A stretch of 64,000 nt of DNA from Chloroflexia bacterium SDU3-3 (GTDB lineage Bacteria; Chloroflexota; Chloroflexia; Chloroflexales; Roseiflexaceae). The number at the start of each line of letters is the position of its first letter. The first letter of the stretch is position 1. Under the pieces are notes generated by a model. The model ran no database searches. It saw nothing but the letters and a program-made list of their open reading frames with translations, and was not told the DNA's origin. This document shows, one piece after another, positions 15,927 through 24,595 of this stretch. Location of the stretch: positions 28,389 to 92,388 of the forward strand of contig WBOU01000022.1 of NCBI GenBank assembly GCA_009268125.1, read 5' to 3'. The position numbers and the translations under genes were made by a program.

Positions 15927-18422
15927 CTAGCGCTGGCGCACCTGGATCGTGGCCAGATCGAGCGACTGCGCGCCGTCGGCCATGGGCAGCACCGCGCCGC
16001 TGGCCGATTCGCGCAGGGTGAGGCGCAGCGTGTAGCTGCCGGGCGCGAGCGCGTCATCCACCACCCAGGGGTAGGTCACGGGGTTGTTCTTGTGGGTGTG
16101 CCACTGGGTTGTGGGCGACTCCACGCAGGGCGGGGCCACGGCGGATGCGACCGCGCCCGAGGCATCCACGATCTCCAGCGCTGCCGTGTACTCGCGGTCG
16201 ATCGGCTGCTCGGCCTTCCATGTGAGCTTGAGGGTGTTGTCCTGCCCGCCGTAGAGCGCGGTGAGGCCCAGGTCGTACTCCTTGAGCGTGAGTCCGCCGG
16301 GCCACTGCGCGCCCGTGTGCTGGGCGGGCGTCACATCCAGCATGGTGTGGCGCTGCCACACGTCCACCAGCAGCTGCTGGTCGTAGCTGGCCCCATCCTG
16401 CTCCAGCGACAGCTCGCGCGGGGCGGGCACGGGCTGGCGGCTGTAGATCTGCATCTTCTGCTCGCCGCCCACGCGGATGGTGGCGAACAGGTGAAACTGC
16501 TGGCGGATCTGGTCCTCGGGCAGCTTGTTCTGGTCGAAGGGGATGTCGGCCAGCACATAGTAGTCGGGGCTGGTGTCGCAGCGCGGGGCGCGGCGGGTAT
16601 ACCAGTGGCCGATCAGGTAGTCCTCGTTGCTGCCGAAGGTGCCCCGCATCGCGCCGGTGCGGTACAGCTCGCCCACCGCGCGCCACCCGGCGCTGTGCGG
16701 GAAGCCGAAGAAGCCGCCGACCGCGACCAGATCGGTGGTGGTGAATGCCTGGTAGATCGCTGGCTTCTGGCCGAAGGTGAAGCGGTACTCGGGGCTTTGG
16801 CGCAGGTAGGCGATGGCGAGGAAGGGCGCAGCCAGCAGGGCCAGCGCCGCGCCGCCGCAGGCCAGCGGCCAGAGCAGCGGGCGGGCGCGGCGGCGCAGCA
16901 GGCCCACCAGCTGGGCCACCGCCAGGCCCACCAGCAGGGCGCAGGCCGGGTACATGGTGTAGAAGTGGGTCTTGGGGTCGCCCAGCACGAACGACTCGGC
17001 CAGGAAGGGCGCGGCGAACCAGACCAGCACGGCCCGCAGCGGGGCGGGCGTGGCTGGGGAGAGCGCCAGCGCCGCCAGGGGCAGGCCGAAGGCCAGCAGC
17101 GCTAGGTTCAGCCCGCTGGGCAGGGCCAGCGGCCAGCCCGCCAGGGTGGCGACGCTGGCCAGCAGCAGCAGGGCGGCCATGGCCAGGCCTAGCGGGCGCG
17201 GCCTGCCGTAGCGCCACAGCCAGGCCAGCATGCCCGCCAGCAGCGCCGCGCCCAGCGCGATGATCTGGTAGGCGGTGGAGTAGAAGGTGGCGCGGATGTA
17301 GTAGGCGGGCAGGTTGTTGAACAGCGCCACGCCGTCGGTCTGGCCGGTGCGCTTGCCCAGGTACTTGAGCGTGCGCAGGAAGTGCTCGTGCAGGAAGAAG
17401 GGCACGTAGAAGCTGGCCAGCAGCGCGGCGGCCAGCAGCAGCGGCGGGCCAAGCATGCGCAGCCACTGGGCGGGCCGCCAGCGCCGCTGCACGCCGCCCG
17501 CGATGGCCAGCCAGGCCAGGGCGGGCAGCACAAACAGCCCGTCGTAGTGGGCCAGCAGGCCGGTGGCCGCGAACAGCGCGACGGCCAGCAGCAGGCGGGC
17601 GGGCCGCGCCGCGCCCTGGCGGAAGCGCCAGGCGCACCAGACGGCGGCCACAGCCATAAGCGCCAGCACCATCTGGTACTGCAGCAGGCGCGAGAAGCCG
17701 ATCATGAAGCCGTCGAAGGCCAGCGCGGCGGCGGCCACCAGCCCGGCCAGGCCGCTGCCCAGCACGCGGCGGCCCAGCACATAGGCCCCCAGCAGCACCC
17801 CCAGACCCGCCAGCGCGAAGGGCAGGCGCGCGGCCCACTCGTTGGCCGCGCCCAGCAGGGCCAGCGGCGCGGCGGGCAGCAGGATCTCGACCGGGCCTTT
17901 GGAGTGCCAGAGCAGGATGTCCTCGCGCCCGCGCACCGCGTCGGCGGCCATCAGGATGGCGCGGGCCTCGTCGCCCTGGTACTCGGCGTGGCCGAGGTAG
18001 GGCAGGCGGAAGGCCGCGCCCGCCAGCAGCACGGCGGCCAGGGCCAGCAGCTCGGCGCGGGGCGGCGGGGCGGCGGCGCGCGGCGAGGCGGCCAGCAGCC
18101 GCCAGCCAGCGGCCAGCGCCGCCGCGTCGAAGGGCAGCAGCACCAGCCACCACGGCATGGCGGCGGGCAGTAGGTAGATGCCGTAGAGCGCCAGCGACTG
18201 GAAGGCCACGCCGCCCGCCAGGGCCAGCAGGGCTAGCTCGCACCCGTCGGTCTCGTCGCCCAGCAGCCACAGGGCCAGCAGCGCGCCGGGCAGCAGCAGG
18301 ATGAGCTGGGCGAGGGTGCCGCGCAGGCCCAGCGGGAGGGCGGGCAGCAGCGCGAGGTGGGCCAGGGCGGCGCAGGCCAGCAGCGCGATGCGCCAGCGGG
18401 CGGCGGTGGGGGGGAGCTTCAC
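15927..18422 (-). CDS. GT39/ArnT-like membrane glycosyltransferase
   Basis: 831 residues from GTG at 18422. An ATG at 18473 is open but falls in the loop of a terminator hairpin, so the GTG is preferred. About a dozen hydrophobic segments precede a C-terminal beta-rich extracytoplasmic domain (from about residue 600). The first large loop carries EYQGDEAR, matching the catalytic acidic pair of polyprenol-phosphate-sugar dependent GT-C enzymes, and HSKGPVEILLPAAPLALLG resembles the PMT-family follow-on. Such enzymes transfer sugars from lipid carriers at the outer face of the membrane. Acceptor unknown. Confidence 0.75.
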   Translation of the reverse strand: MKLPPTAARWRIALLACAALAHLALLPALPLGLRGTLAQLILLLPGALLALWLLGDETDGCELALLALAGGVAFQSLALYGIYLLPAAMPWWLVLLPFDAAALAAGWRLLAASPRAAAPPPRAELLALAAVLLAGAAFRLPYLGHAEYQGDEARAILMAADAVRGREDILLWHSKGPVEILLPAAPLALLGAANEWAARLPFALAGLGVLLGAYVLGRRVLGSGLAGLVAAAALAFDGFMIGFSRLLQYQMVLALMAVAAVWCAWRFRQGAARPARLLLAVALFAATGLLAHYDGLFVLPALAWLAIAGGVQRRWRPAQWLRMLGPPLLLAAALLASFYVPFFLHEHFLRTLKYLGKRTGQTDGVALFNNLPAYYIRATFYSTAYQIIALGAALLAGMLAWLWRYGRPRPLGLAMAALLLLASVATLAGWPLALPSGLNLALLAFGLPLAALALSPATPAPLRAVLVWFAAPFLAESFVLGDPKTHFYTMYPACALLVGLAVAQLVGLLRRRARPLLWPLACGGAALALLAAPFLAIAYLRQSPEYRFTFGQKPAIYQAFTTTDLVAVGGFFGFPHSAGWRAVGELYRTGAMRGTFGSNEDYLIGHWYTRRAPRCDTSPDYYVLADIPFDQNKLPEDQIRQQFHLFATIRVGGEQKMQIYSRQPVPAPRELSLEQDGASYDQQLLVDVWQRHTMLDVTPAQHTGAQWPGGLTLKEYDLGLTALYGGQDNTLKLTWKAEQPIDREYTAALEIVDASGAVASAVAPPCVESPTTQWHTHKNNPVTYPWVVDDALAPGSYTLRLTLRESASGAVLPMADGAQSLDLATIQVRQR

Positions 18423-18442
18423 GGGCGAACCTGCCAGTAGTA

Positions 18443-18487
18443 CAAAAAGAGAACGCGGGGACGATAGTACCATGGATCGTCCCCGCG
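18443..18487 (-). terminator. Terminator after the DUF membrane protein gene
   Basis: A perfect 12-bp stem, CGCGGGGACGAT (18454-18465) and its complement (18476-18487), with a 10-nt loop, followed on the minus strand by TTCTCTTTTT. Confidence 0.85.
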
Positions 18488-18521
18488 CCTGGCGGTGTGG
18501 CTGTATAGGCTGTGTGGGTCG

Positions 18522-19553
18522 CTAGGCCTCGGTCTCGGGCTGCTGCGGCTGGGCGCGGCGCTGGGCCACGGCCTCGATCAGGGCGGCGCGGTTCTTCTTC
18601 CAGGCCTGCTCGATGTCGTTGTTGTAGCCCGCCAAAGCCCACGGCGCGAATCCGTGCACCTCGGTCAGCATCGCCTCGACATCCTGCTCGTTCTTACCCT
18701 GCACGGTGATCTGCTGGCCGTGGCTATCGCAGAAGATGGCGGTGAAAGTCTTGCCCGCCGGGATGCCGTTCACGCGGCGCTGAGTCACCTGCTTGTACAT
18801 CCACACCAGCTCGTTCAGGCGCATGGCGCTGAAGTCGGCGGCCACGGTGTAGACCAGCCAGCTGGTGGTGATGCGCAGCTTGTCGTGCTGCCAGCGCGGG
18901 GCCAGCAGCTCGTTCTCGATCTCCGACACCGTCATGGTCGGGTCGCCGAAGCGCGACAGGCGGCGCATGATCGGGTGGCGGGTCGGGTCGGTGTTCATCA
19001 CGCCCGAAAACACGCCCCAGGCACAGAACAGCAGGATGATACCGCCGATGCCCATGCCGATATAGCCCGGCATGCGGAAGTTGCCAGCGTCGAGCATGTA
19101 GGGCAGGAAGACATCGTCCAGGTCTTCCTCACGCTCGATCTCGGCAACTATCTTGGTGCGGATCTCGTTAGAGATCGGGATCAGCGCGCCCGAGACCTCA
19201 GTCACCTCGTCGGCGCTGGGCGACTCGACCAGCAGGATGCGGTCGTCGATCACCAGCGCCAGGTAGTTCGACTCCACGGTCTCGCGGCCCGTGCGGCTGG
19301 TCTCGACCATCTGGTAGCCGGTGTCGATCGCCTGGTCGGCCTTCACATTCACCCAGTTGCGCGAGACCTTGTCGGCATCGTCGATCTGCAGCAGCTCGCT
19401 GTGGTCGATATCGCGCGGGCCAGCGAAGAAGTTGGCGATGTAGCGGATGTTGAGCAGGCCGACGCCCAGCACGATCAGCGCGATGATCACGCTGGTGATG
19501 ATGCGGCGGATGTTGGAGCTGCGGATGGTGTTGCTGATCAGCTGCGAGGACAT
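18522..19553 (-). CDS. Membrane protein of unknown function
   Basis: 343 residues from ATG at 19553 (GGAAAG 9 bases upstream; a TTG 7 codons earlier is the alternative). One N-terminal membrane segment (VIIALIVLGVGLLNI) is followed by a soluble domain of about 130 residues, a second segment (GIGGIILLFCAWGVFSG) and a C-terminal domain of about 150 residues. The latter has regular alpha/beta pattern around RWQHDKLRITTSWLVYT and KTFTAIFCDSHGQQITVQG. It resembles bacterial two-TM DUF proteins (possibly DUF6709), but I do not recognise a function. It has its own terminator. Confidence 0.6.
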   Translation of the reverse strand: MSSQLISNTIRSSNIRRIITSVIIALIVLGVGLLNIRYIANFFAGPRDIDHSELLQIDDADKVSRNWVNVKADQAIDTGYQMVETSRTGRETVESNYLALVIDDRILLVESPSADEVTEVSGALIPISNEIRTKIVAEIEREEDLDDVFLPYMLDAGNFRMPGYIGMGIGGIILLFCAWGVFSGVMNTDPTRHPIMRRLSRFGDPTMTVSEIENELLAPRWQHDKLRITTSWLVYTVAADFSAMRLNELVWMYKQVTQRRVNGIPAGKTFTAIFCDSHGQQITVQGKNEQDVEAMLTEVHGFAPWALAGYNNDIEQAWKKNRAALIEAVAQRRAQPQQPETEA

Positions 19554-19753
19554 GCGCAAAATCTTTCCGTTCAAAAAAGGCGAAACTCCGTCTCCGTATA
19601 GGTCGCTCGTGAAGGGGTGCGCGGCCTATTATGCCCGAGAAGCACCGAACTTCCATCGGTCTTGGGGCGGGTCTCGGCGGTATAGAGGAATCTTTATGGA
19701 CGCGAAGGGTTCAGAAGAGGGCGATTCTTACGCTGGCCGTTGGGCAGAAATGA

Positions 19754-19790
19754 AGATGGCGGCAGATCGATGTGCGATCTGCCGCCATCT
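19754..19790 (-). terminator. Strong hairpin ending the rplS operon
   Basis: A perfect 16-bp stem, AGATGGCGGCAGATCG (19754-19769) and its complement (775-790), with a 5-nt loop, just after the solenoid gene stop. The following T-run is poor (TTCATTTC). Confidence 0.8.
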
Positions 19791-19802
19791 GCGCCGGGCC
19801 TG

Positions 19803-20525
19803 CTACTCGGCGCTCTCGTTGGGGCCGTGCTGCTCGTAGCGCTCGGCCAGGGTGTGGGTGGTGCATGCGATCGTCTTCTCGCCGCCGCCCAGCAGCAGCT
19901 GGCGGGCGGTGGAGGCTGCCACTACGCCCTTGTTGACGGTGCTACCACGGTAGAGCGCCATGATCTCCTGGTAGTCCTCGCTGGAGCCGAGGCCGGTGAG
20001 GCCAACCACGGCGTTGGTGCGCACCACCATGTCCTCGCTGCCGCGCATGCGCTCGCGGTAGGCCTCGATCAGCGGCTGGCGCAGCTCGGGGGCCACGGCG
20101 GTAGTGTTGGAGAGCGCGATGGTGGCCATGGTGCGCGCGGTCGGCTCCCACTCCGCCGAGTCCACGATCGCCCACAGGGCGGGGTGGGCCGCCGCGCCCA
20201 GCCGCCCGATGATCTGTGGCGTCTCGGTGGCCCAGAGGCGCGGCAGCTCATCCCACTCGCCGTAGGTGGCCACGGGGTACTTGCGCAGCAGCGGCTCGAT
20301 CATGGCCAGCTGGGGCAGCTCGCCCAGCAGGCGCAGGGCGTGGATGGGCGCGAAGATCTCCGGCTCCTCGCCGTCGAACAGCTCGAAGTTGGTGGCCAGC
20401 TCAAGCAGCGGGGCGAAAGCGGCGGCCCCGCTGCGGGTAATGGTATGGATGAGCGCCTCGCTGGGGCGCAGCCCGGCGCGGCGCAGCTTCTGCACGTGCT
20501 CTCTGGCGGCGAAGTCAACGGTCAT
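19803..20525 (-). CDS. HEAT-like alpha-solenoid protein
   Basis: 240 residues with a run of paired helices (for example [27 protein letters not shown] and [32 protein letters not shown] pairs) that read as HEAT-type repeats. It has no signal peptide or catalytic motif. Its ATG overlaps the rnhB stop as ATGA, so it is translated with the rplS-rnhB operon. Such solenoids usually mediate protein contacts; the partner is unknown. Confidence 0.6.
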   Translation of the reverse strand: MTVDFAAREHVQKLRRAGLRPSEALIHTITRSGAAAFAPLLELATNFELFDGEEPEIFAPIHALRLLGELPQLAMIEPLLRKYPVATYGEWDELPRLWATETPQIIGRLGAAAHPALWAIVDSAEWEPTARTMATIALSNTTAVAPELRQPLIEAYRERMRGSEDMVVRTNAVVGLTGLGSSEDYQEIMALYRGSTVNKGVVAASTARQLLLGGGEKTIACTTHTLAERYEQHGPNESAE

Positions 20526-21184
20526 GGCGTTATGCTCCTTTTCTGCTCGCTCTCGGCCATCTGGTCGAGCAGCGCGGCGATCGGCCGGAAGGTGCGGCGG
20601 TGCTGCGCCGTGACGCCGTGGCGCGCGAGCGCGCTGGCGTGGGCGGCGGTGCCGTAGCCCTTGTGGGCCGCAAAGCCGTAGGCGGGCAGGTGCCTGCCCA
20701 GCTCGGTCATCAGTCTATCACGGGTGACCTTGGCGATGATCGAGGCGGCGGCGATGCTGAGGCACAGCGCGTCGCCCCGGATGATGGCGCGCTGCGGGCA
20801 GGGCCAGTCGCGCAGCTGCACGGCGTCGATCAGCAGCGCGTCGGGCAGGGCGGGCAGCGAGAGCAGGGCCACCTGCATGGCCACCTTGGTGGCCGCCAGG
20901 ATGCCGTGGCTATCGACCACGTGGGCGGGCACCACGCCCACACCCCACGCGCTGGCGGCCTGGGTCACGCGGGCGTAGAGCGTGTCGCGCTGGGCGGCGG
21001 AGAGCGCCTTGGAGTCATCCACGCCCGCCAGCAGCTCGGGCCGCTCCAGCACGGCATCGGGCAGCACGGCGGCAGCGGCCACCACCGGCCCGGCCCAGCA
21101 GCCGCGCCCGGCCTCGTCGATGCCCGCGATCACGCGGTGGCCCGCCGCGCGCAGGCGCAGCTCCTCGTTTACAGTGGGTGCCAC
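20522..21184 (-). CDS. rnhB: Ribonuclease HII
   Basis: 220 residues from GTG at 21184 (AAGG upstream), overlapping the end of the methyltransferase gene by 16 bases. The catalytic motif [16 protein letters not shown] supplies Asp-Glu, followed by [17 protein letters not shown] and the DALLIDAVQ and [16 protein letters not shown] blocks of type 2 RNase H. It removes RNA from RNA-DNA hybrids and single ribonucleotides in DNA. Location near rplS is common in bacteria. Confidence 0.93.
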   Translation of the reverse strand: MAPTVNEELRLRAAGHRVIAGIDEAGRGCWAGPVVAAAAVLPDAVLERPELLAGVDDSKALSAAQRDTLYARVTQAASAWGVGVVPAHVVDSHGILAATKVAMQVALLSLPALPDALLIDAVQLRDWPCPQRAIIRGDALCLSIAAASIIAKVTRDRLMTELGRHLPAYGFAAHKGYGTAAHASALARHGVTAQHRRTFRPIAALLDQMAESEQKRSITP

Positions 21185-21927
21185 GGGTTGCCTTCTTCGG
21201 TGTGGGCCTGGGGCGCACCAGGGCGCTCGGCCAGGATGATGTGCAGGGATGCGCCGCCCGCCGGGTGCCACAGCTCGCGCACGGCGAACCCGGCCTGGGC
21301 GTAGCGCTGGCCCACCAGCGACGTGGGCGCTGGCGGCGGGTCGTGGGCCAGCACGGGGCGCTGGAGCGCAGCGCGGTAGAGCAGGTCGAGCGCGCGGTGG
21401 TAGAGCCCGCCCCCGCGCAGCTGGGCCGAGAGCACCACCACCAGCCGCCCGCCAGGGCGCAGCACGCGGGCCACCTCGGCCACGGCGGCGGGGGCCACGA
21501 TGTACTCGCTGGGGAAGGTGGCGGCCACGGTGTCGAAGGCGGCGGTGGGCAGCGGCACAGCCCCGGCGCTGGCCCGCACCAGCGGGGCCGCCAGCCCGGC
21601 GCGGGCCAGCCTGCCCCGCGTGAGGCCCAGCATCTGCCGCGAGACATCCAGCCCCACGGCGGCGTGCTGCGGGCGGCTGGCCAGGGCCAGCTGCAGGTGC
21701 CCGGTGCCACAGCCCAGCTCCAGCACCCGCCCCCGCAGGAACGGCAAAGCGGCCAGCGACCACTGGGGCCACTGACCGCCTGAGACTATCGCCGCCACGG
21801 TGTCGTAGGTCCAGGCCAGCTCGCGGTAGAACCGCGCGAAGGCCCAGCGCACCAGGCGCGCGTAGACGCCATATGCTATGCCCGCTGGCCCACCCTGCGC
21901 CTGCGTGTTGTGATCACGCCCAGCCAT
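21169..21927 (-). CDS. Class I SAM-dependent methyltransferase
   Basis: 252 residues. SAM-binding motif I is [15 protein letters not shown], followed by GLDVSRQML and the post-motif [19 protein letters not shown]. The N-terminal helix pair ([21 protein letters not shown]) resembles UbiE/COQ5-like and phospholipid methyltransferases. The substrate is not evident. It lies between rplS and rnhB and overlaps rnhB, so it is co-transcribed. Confidence 0.85.
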   Translation of the reverse strand: MAGRDHNTQAQGGPAGIAYGVYARLVRWAFARFYRELAWTYDTVAAIVSGGQWPQWSLAALPFLRGRVLELGCGTGHLQLALASRPQHAAVGLDVSRQMLGLTRGRLARAGLAAPLVRASAGAVPLPTAAFDTVAATFPSEYIVAPAAVAEVARVLRPGGRLVVVLSAQLRGGGLYHRALDLLYRAALQRPVLAHDPPPAPTSLVGQRYAQAGFAVRELWHPAGGASLHIILAERPGAPQAHTEEGNPWHPL

Positions 21928-21944
21928 GGGTGCCAGCTAGGCGG

Positions 21945-22295
21945 CTAGCGCCGCTCTTTGATGCGGGCAGCCTTGCCGGTGAGACCGCGCAGGTAGTACA
22001 GCTTGGCGCGGCGAACCTTGCCCTGGCGAACCACGCGGATGTTCTCGATGCGGGGCGAGTGGAGCAGGAAGGTGCGCTCGACGCCGATGCCGTGCGAGGC
22101 GATGCGGCGAAGCGTGAAGTTCTCGTTGATACCACCGCTGCGGTGGCTGATCACCACGCCCTCGAACTCCTGCACGCGCTCGCGGTTGCCCTCGACCACG
22201 CGCACGCCAATGCGGAGCGTGTCGCCAACGCGGAAGCTGGGGATATCAGCTTTGTACTGGCGCTGCTCAATCTCATTCAAAATCTGCTGCGACAT
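21945..22295 (-). CDS. rplS: 50S ribosomal protein L19
   Basis: 116 residues, normal length. The protein shows the L19 signatures [33 protein letters not shown] and the C-terminal [20 protein letters not shown]. It sits at the interface of the ribosomal subunits. It is the first gene of a four-gene operon with the methyltransferase, rnhB and solenoid genes. A hairpin lies in its 5-prime region. Confidence 0.97.
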   Translation of the reverse strand: MSQQILNEIEQRQYKADIPSFRVGDTLRIGVRVVEGNRERVQEFEGVVISHRSGGINENFTLRRIASHGIGVERTFLLHSPRIENIRVVRQGKVRRAKLYYLRGLTGKAARIKERR

Positions 22296-22330
22296 GCGAA
22301 ACCAGCCTTTGCCTTTTTACACAAATAAAT

Positions 22331-22364
22331 GGGGCCCCGATAGAGCTGTTTCCCCATCGGCCCC
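22331..22364 (-). promoter_or_regulatory. Hairpin in the rplS leader
   Basis: On the minus strand GGGGCCGAT pairs with ATCGG-GCCCC, with a 2-nt bulge and a loop of about 14 nt, roughly 35 bases before the rplS ATG. No upstream minus-strand gene is close enough to need a terminator, so an L19 leader structure is possible. Confidence 0.4.
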
Positions 22365-22492
22365 AAAAAGCGCCTGACCATTGGTTGAGCCTGCGGCAGA
22401 TTATAACATAAGTGTGGACATGGGGCAAATGCCACCGCACCGCCTGCAGGGCCCACATCCAAGGGTTTATGGGTTCGTGATCCACTGAAGAT

Positions 22493-22606
22493 TTTTTACC
22501 ACCAAGACGCGAAGGCTCGAAGATTTCTACTACTTTTCTTCGAATCTTTGTGCCTTCGTGGTTTTTGGTTGCCTTTTTTTGGTGTCTTAGAGTCTTGGTG
22601 GTAAAC
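22493..22606. repeat. CCAAG-family repeat, inverted pair
   Basis: TTTTACCACCAAGAC at the left is mirrored by GTCTTGGTGGTAAA at the right, with CGAAGG-type units inside, giving a structure with inverted ends of about 114 bp. Confidence 0.8.
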
Positions 22607-22659
22607 GAATCGGCGCTCTATCGAGAACACTATAGACCCTGACCCACACCCACATAACG

Positions 22660-22688
22660 TTGACGCTCGCTAGCGGCTCGGCTATAAT
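22660..22688 (+). promoter_or_regulatory. Promoter of tRNA-Arg
   Basis: TTGACG (22660-22665), 17-bp spacer, TATAAT (22683-22688), 11 bp before the tRNA. Confidence 0.9.
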
Positions 22689-22699
22689 AGATCCTGCCC

Positions 22700-22775
22700 G
22701 CCCCCGTAGCTCAGTGGATAGAGCAACGGTTTCCTAAACCGCAGGTCAGCCGTTCGAGTCGGCTCGGGGGTACCA
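22700..22775 (+). tRNA. tRNA-Arg (CCT)
   Basis: A complete cloverleaf can be folded: 7-bp acceptor (GCCCCCG with CGGGGGT, 1-72 as G-U), D arm GCTC/GAGC, anticodon loop TTCCTAA with CCT at 22733-22735, T arm AGCCG-TTCGAGT-CGGCT. The 3-prime CCA is encoded. Confidence 0.95.
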
Positions 22776-22921
22776 ACGCAGCGCCACGCGATCAATCGCG
22801 CGGCGCTTTTTGTTGCTGGGCGGTTACTTGCACGTAACGCCCCGCTGCGATACTAGAGACAAAATCGTTATAGCCCAGCATAGATCTACCCTTAGCCAAT
22901 CACTGCAAAAACGAGGCAGCT

Positions 22922-24139
22922 GTGTCGAGCAATACCCCAACTATCGAATCGCTTCAGGCCGAGCTAGCCCGCCTGCACGAGGAAAACCACCGCCTGCAGG
23001 CCCAGGTCGTCGCGCTCAGGCCCTTTCAGATCCTGGCCGAGCGCAGCCACGAGGCTGTGCTGGTCACCACGCTGCAGGGCACCATCGCCTTCGCCAACCA
23101 CGCCTATCGAAAGCTCTACGGCTTCAGCGACGACGAGCCGCTCACCGGGCGCGATGTGGTCTCGCACGCGCGGCACCAGGACAGCGGGCAATTTCAGAAG
23201 TTCTTCGAGCAACTGCTGTCCACCGGCTACTTCCACGGGGCCATCGAAGAGACCAAGATCGACGGCACGCCATTTACCGGCATGGCGTCGATCTTCGTGA
23301 TCTCCGACGAGCAGAATCAGCCGCAGCAGTTCATCTCATTCTTCCGCGACATCACCGACCAGCAGAACAACGAGCAGCGGCTGCAGATCTTCGACCAGAT
23401 GATCGAGAACGCCCCCGACGGCGTCGCCTATATGAGCAGCGACCGCACCTTCCTCTACGCCAACTCGGCCTTCCGCTCGATCATCGGGCGCGGCGATGAG
23501 CTGCTGGGGATGAACGGCAACGATGTGCTCGACCTCTCCCAGGCCGAGGACATCCGCGGCACCCTGGCCAGCACTGGCAAGTGGAGCGGGCGCACCAACT
23601 ATCGGCATAAAGCTGGCCACCTGGTGCCGGTGGCCGTCACGGCCTTCATGCTCAAGACCCTCGCTGGCGAGAGCCTGATCGGCCTGATGGTACGCGACAT
23701 CACCGCTGTGGTCGAGGCCGAGGCCGAGCACACCGCCATGCAGGAGCAGATCATCCAGGCCCAGCAGGCCACCCTACGCGAGCTTTCGACCCCGCTCATC
23801 CCGCTGGCCGAGGGCATCATCGCCATGCCGATCGTGGGCACGATCGACAGCAACCGCGCCATGCAGATCCTCGAAGCCCTGCTCGAGGGCATCAGCACCC
23901 ACCAGGCCGAAAAGGCCATCCTCGACCTCACCGGCGTGAAGATCATGGACACCCAAGTGGCCAACGCGCTCATGCGCGCGGCCCAGGCCGCCAAGCTGCT
24001 GGGGGCCGATGTCACGCTCAGCGGCATCAGCGCCGAGGTGGCGCAGACGCTAGTGCACCTCGGCGTGGATCTCGGCACCATCACCACCCAGCGCGATCTG
24101 CAGCAGAGCATTGCGGCGGCATTTGGCCACGATCAGTAG
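22922..24139 (+). CDS. RsbR-like protein: two PAS domains and a C-terminal STAS domain
   Basis: 405 residues from GTG at 22922 with GAGG 6 bases upstream. A short coiled-coil N-terminus (LQAELARLHEENHRLQAQV) leads into two PAS domains (about 37-155 and 158-265). A linker helix and a STAS domain of the RsbR type follow (from about 285), with MPIVGTIDSNRAMQILEALL and DLTGVKIMDTQVAN. The latter keeps the Thr expected to be phosphorylated in stressosome proteins. It probably senses a ligand or redox state and works in a stressosome-like switch. No kinase gene adjoins it. A terminator follows. Confidence 0.85.
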   Translation: MSSNTPTIESLQAELARLHEENHRLQAQVVALRPFQILAERSHEAVLVTTLQGTIAFANHAYRKLYGFSDDEPLTGRDVVSHARHQDSGQFQKFFEQLLSTGYFHGAIEETKIDGTPFTGMASIFVISDEQNQPQQFISFFRDITDQQNNEQRLQIFDQMIENAPDGVAYMSSDRTFLYANSAFRSIIGRGDELLGMNGNDVLDLSQAEDIRGTLASTGKWSGRTNYRHKAGHLVPVAVTAFMLKTLAGESLIGLMVRDITAVVEAEAEHTAMQEQIIQAQQATLRELSTPLIPLAEGIIAMPIVGTIDSNRAMQILEALLEGISTHQAEKAILDLTGVKIMDTQVANALMRAAQAAKLLGADVTLSGISAEVAQTLVHLGVDLGTITTQRDLQQSIAAAFGHDQ

Positions 24140-24162
24140 CCCGCACCAGCCCGATACGCCAA

Positions 24163-24197
24163 GCCGCTGCCCAGACTGTTCTGGGCAGCGGCTTTTT
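24163..24197 (+). terminator. Terminator of the PAS-STAS gene
   Basis: GCCGCTGCCCAGA (24163-24175) pairs perfectly with 24180-24192 across a 4-nt loop, followed by TTTTT. Confidence 0.92.
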
Positions 24198-24220
24198 GCT
24201 GCGCTCTGCGCCCGCAGGGC

Positions 24221-24394
24221 CTAGTCAAAAAAGGGTATGTAGTGCCGCCCGACCTCGATCACCATGCCGATCAGGCCAATGACCACCCCCCAGTACCACG
24301 GGATCTCCGCATAGATCGCGAGACCGATCATTCCGATAAAGAAAAGAAGGTACAAAAGAATATAGACGCGCAGATTCTTGACGTGCTTCAGCAT
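24221..24394 (-). CDS. Small two-TM membrane protein
   Basis: 57 residues from ATG at 24394, with GAGAGG upstream. It has two hydrophobic helices (YILLYLLFFIGMIGLAIYA and YWGVVIGLIGMVIEV) joined by an EIPWYWG turn, and a basic N-terminus. No family is recognised. It stands alone between terminators. It is probably real given the ribosome site and clean hydrophobic pattern. Confidence 0.55.
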   Translation of the reverse strand: MLKHVKNLRVYILLYLLFFIGMIGLAIYAEIPWYWGVVIGLIGMVIEVGRHYIPFFD

Positions 24395-24595
24395 GGAAGA
24401 TTCGCCTCTCTTTTCAGTTGTTACAATGATGCATAGAATCAAACGTGCGGATAAGGCCATATTATAGGATAGATCGACCTGTTTCTCCCCACTAGCAGCA
24501 GGGCTGCCCAGCAGCGCACCATTCCCGACAAATCAAAAGCAGCGCAGCTCTTTGCCCGCGCTGCTTTTGGCTAGCTAGCCCCTAGCACATGCGCC

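Noticed and set aside
20522..21772. 416-codon reading of rnhB
   Set aside because: The extra N-terminal part lies over the methyltransferase gene in another frame and has no RNase HII similarity; GTG at 21184 gives the family length.
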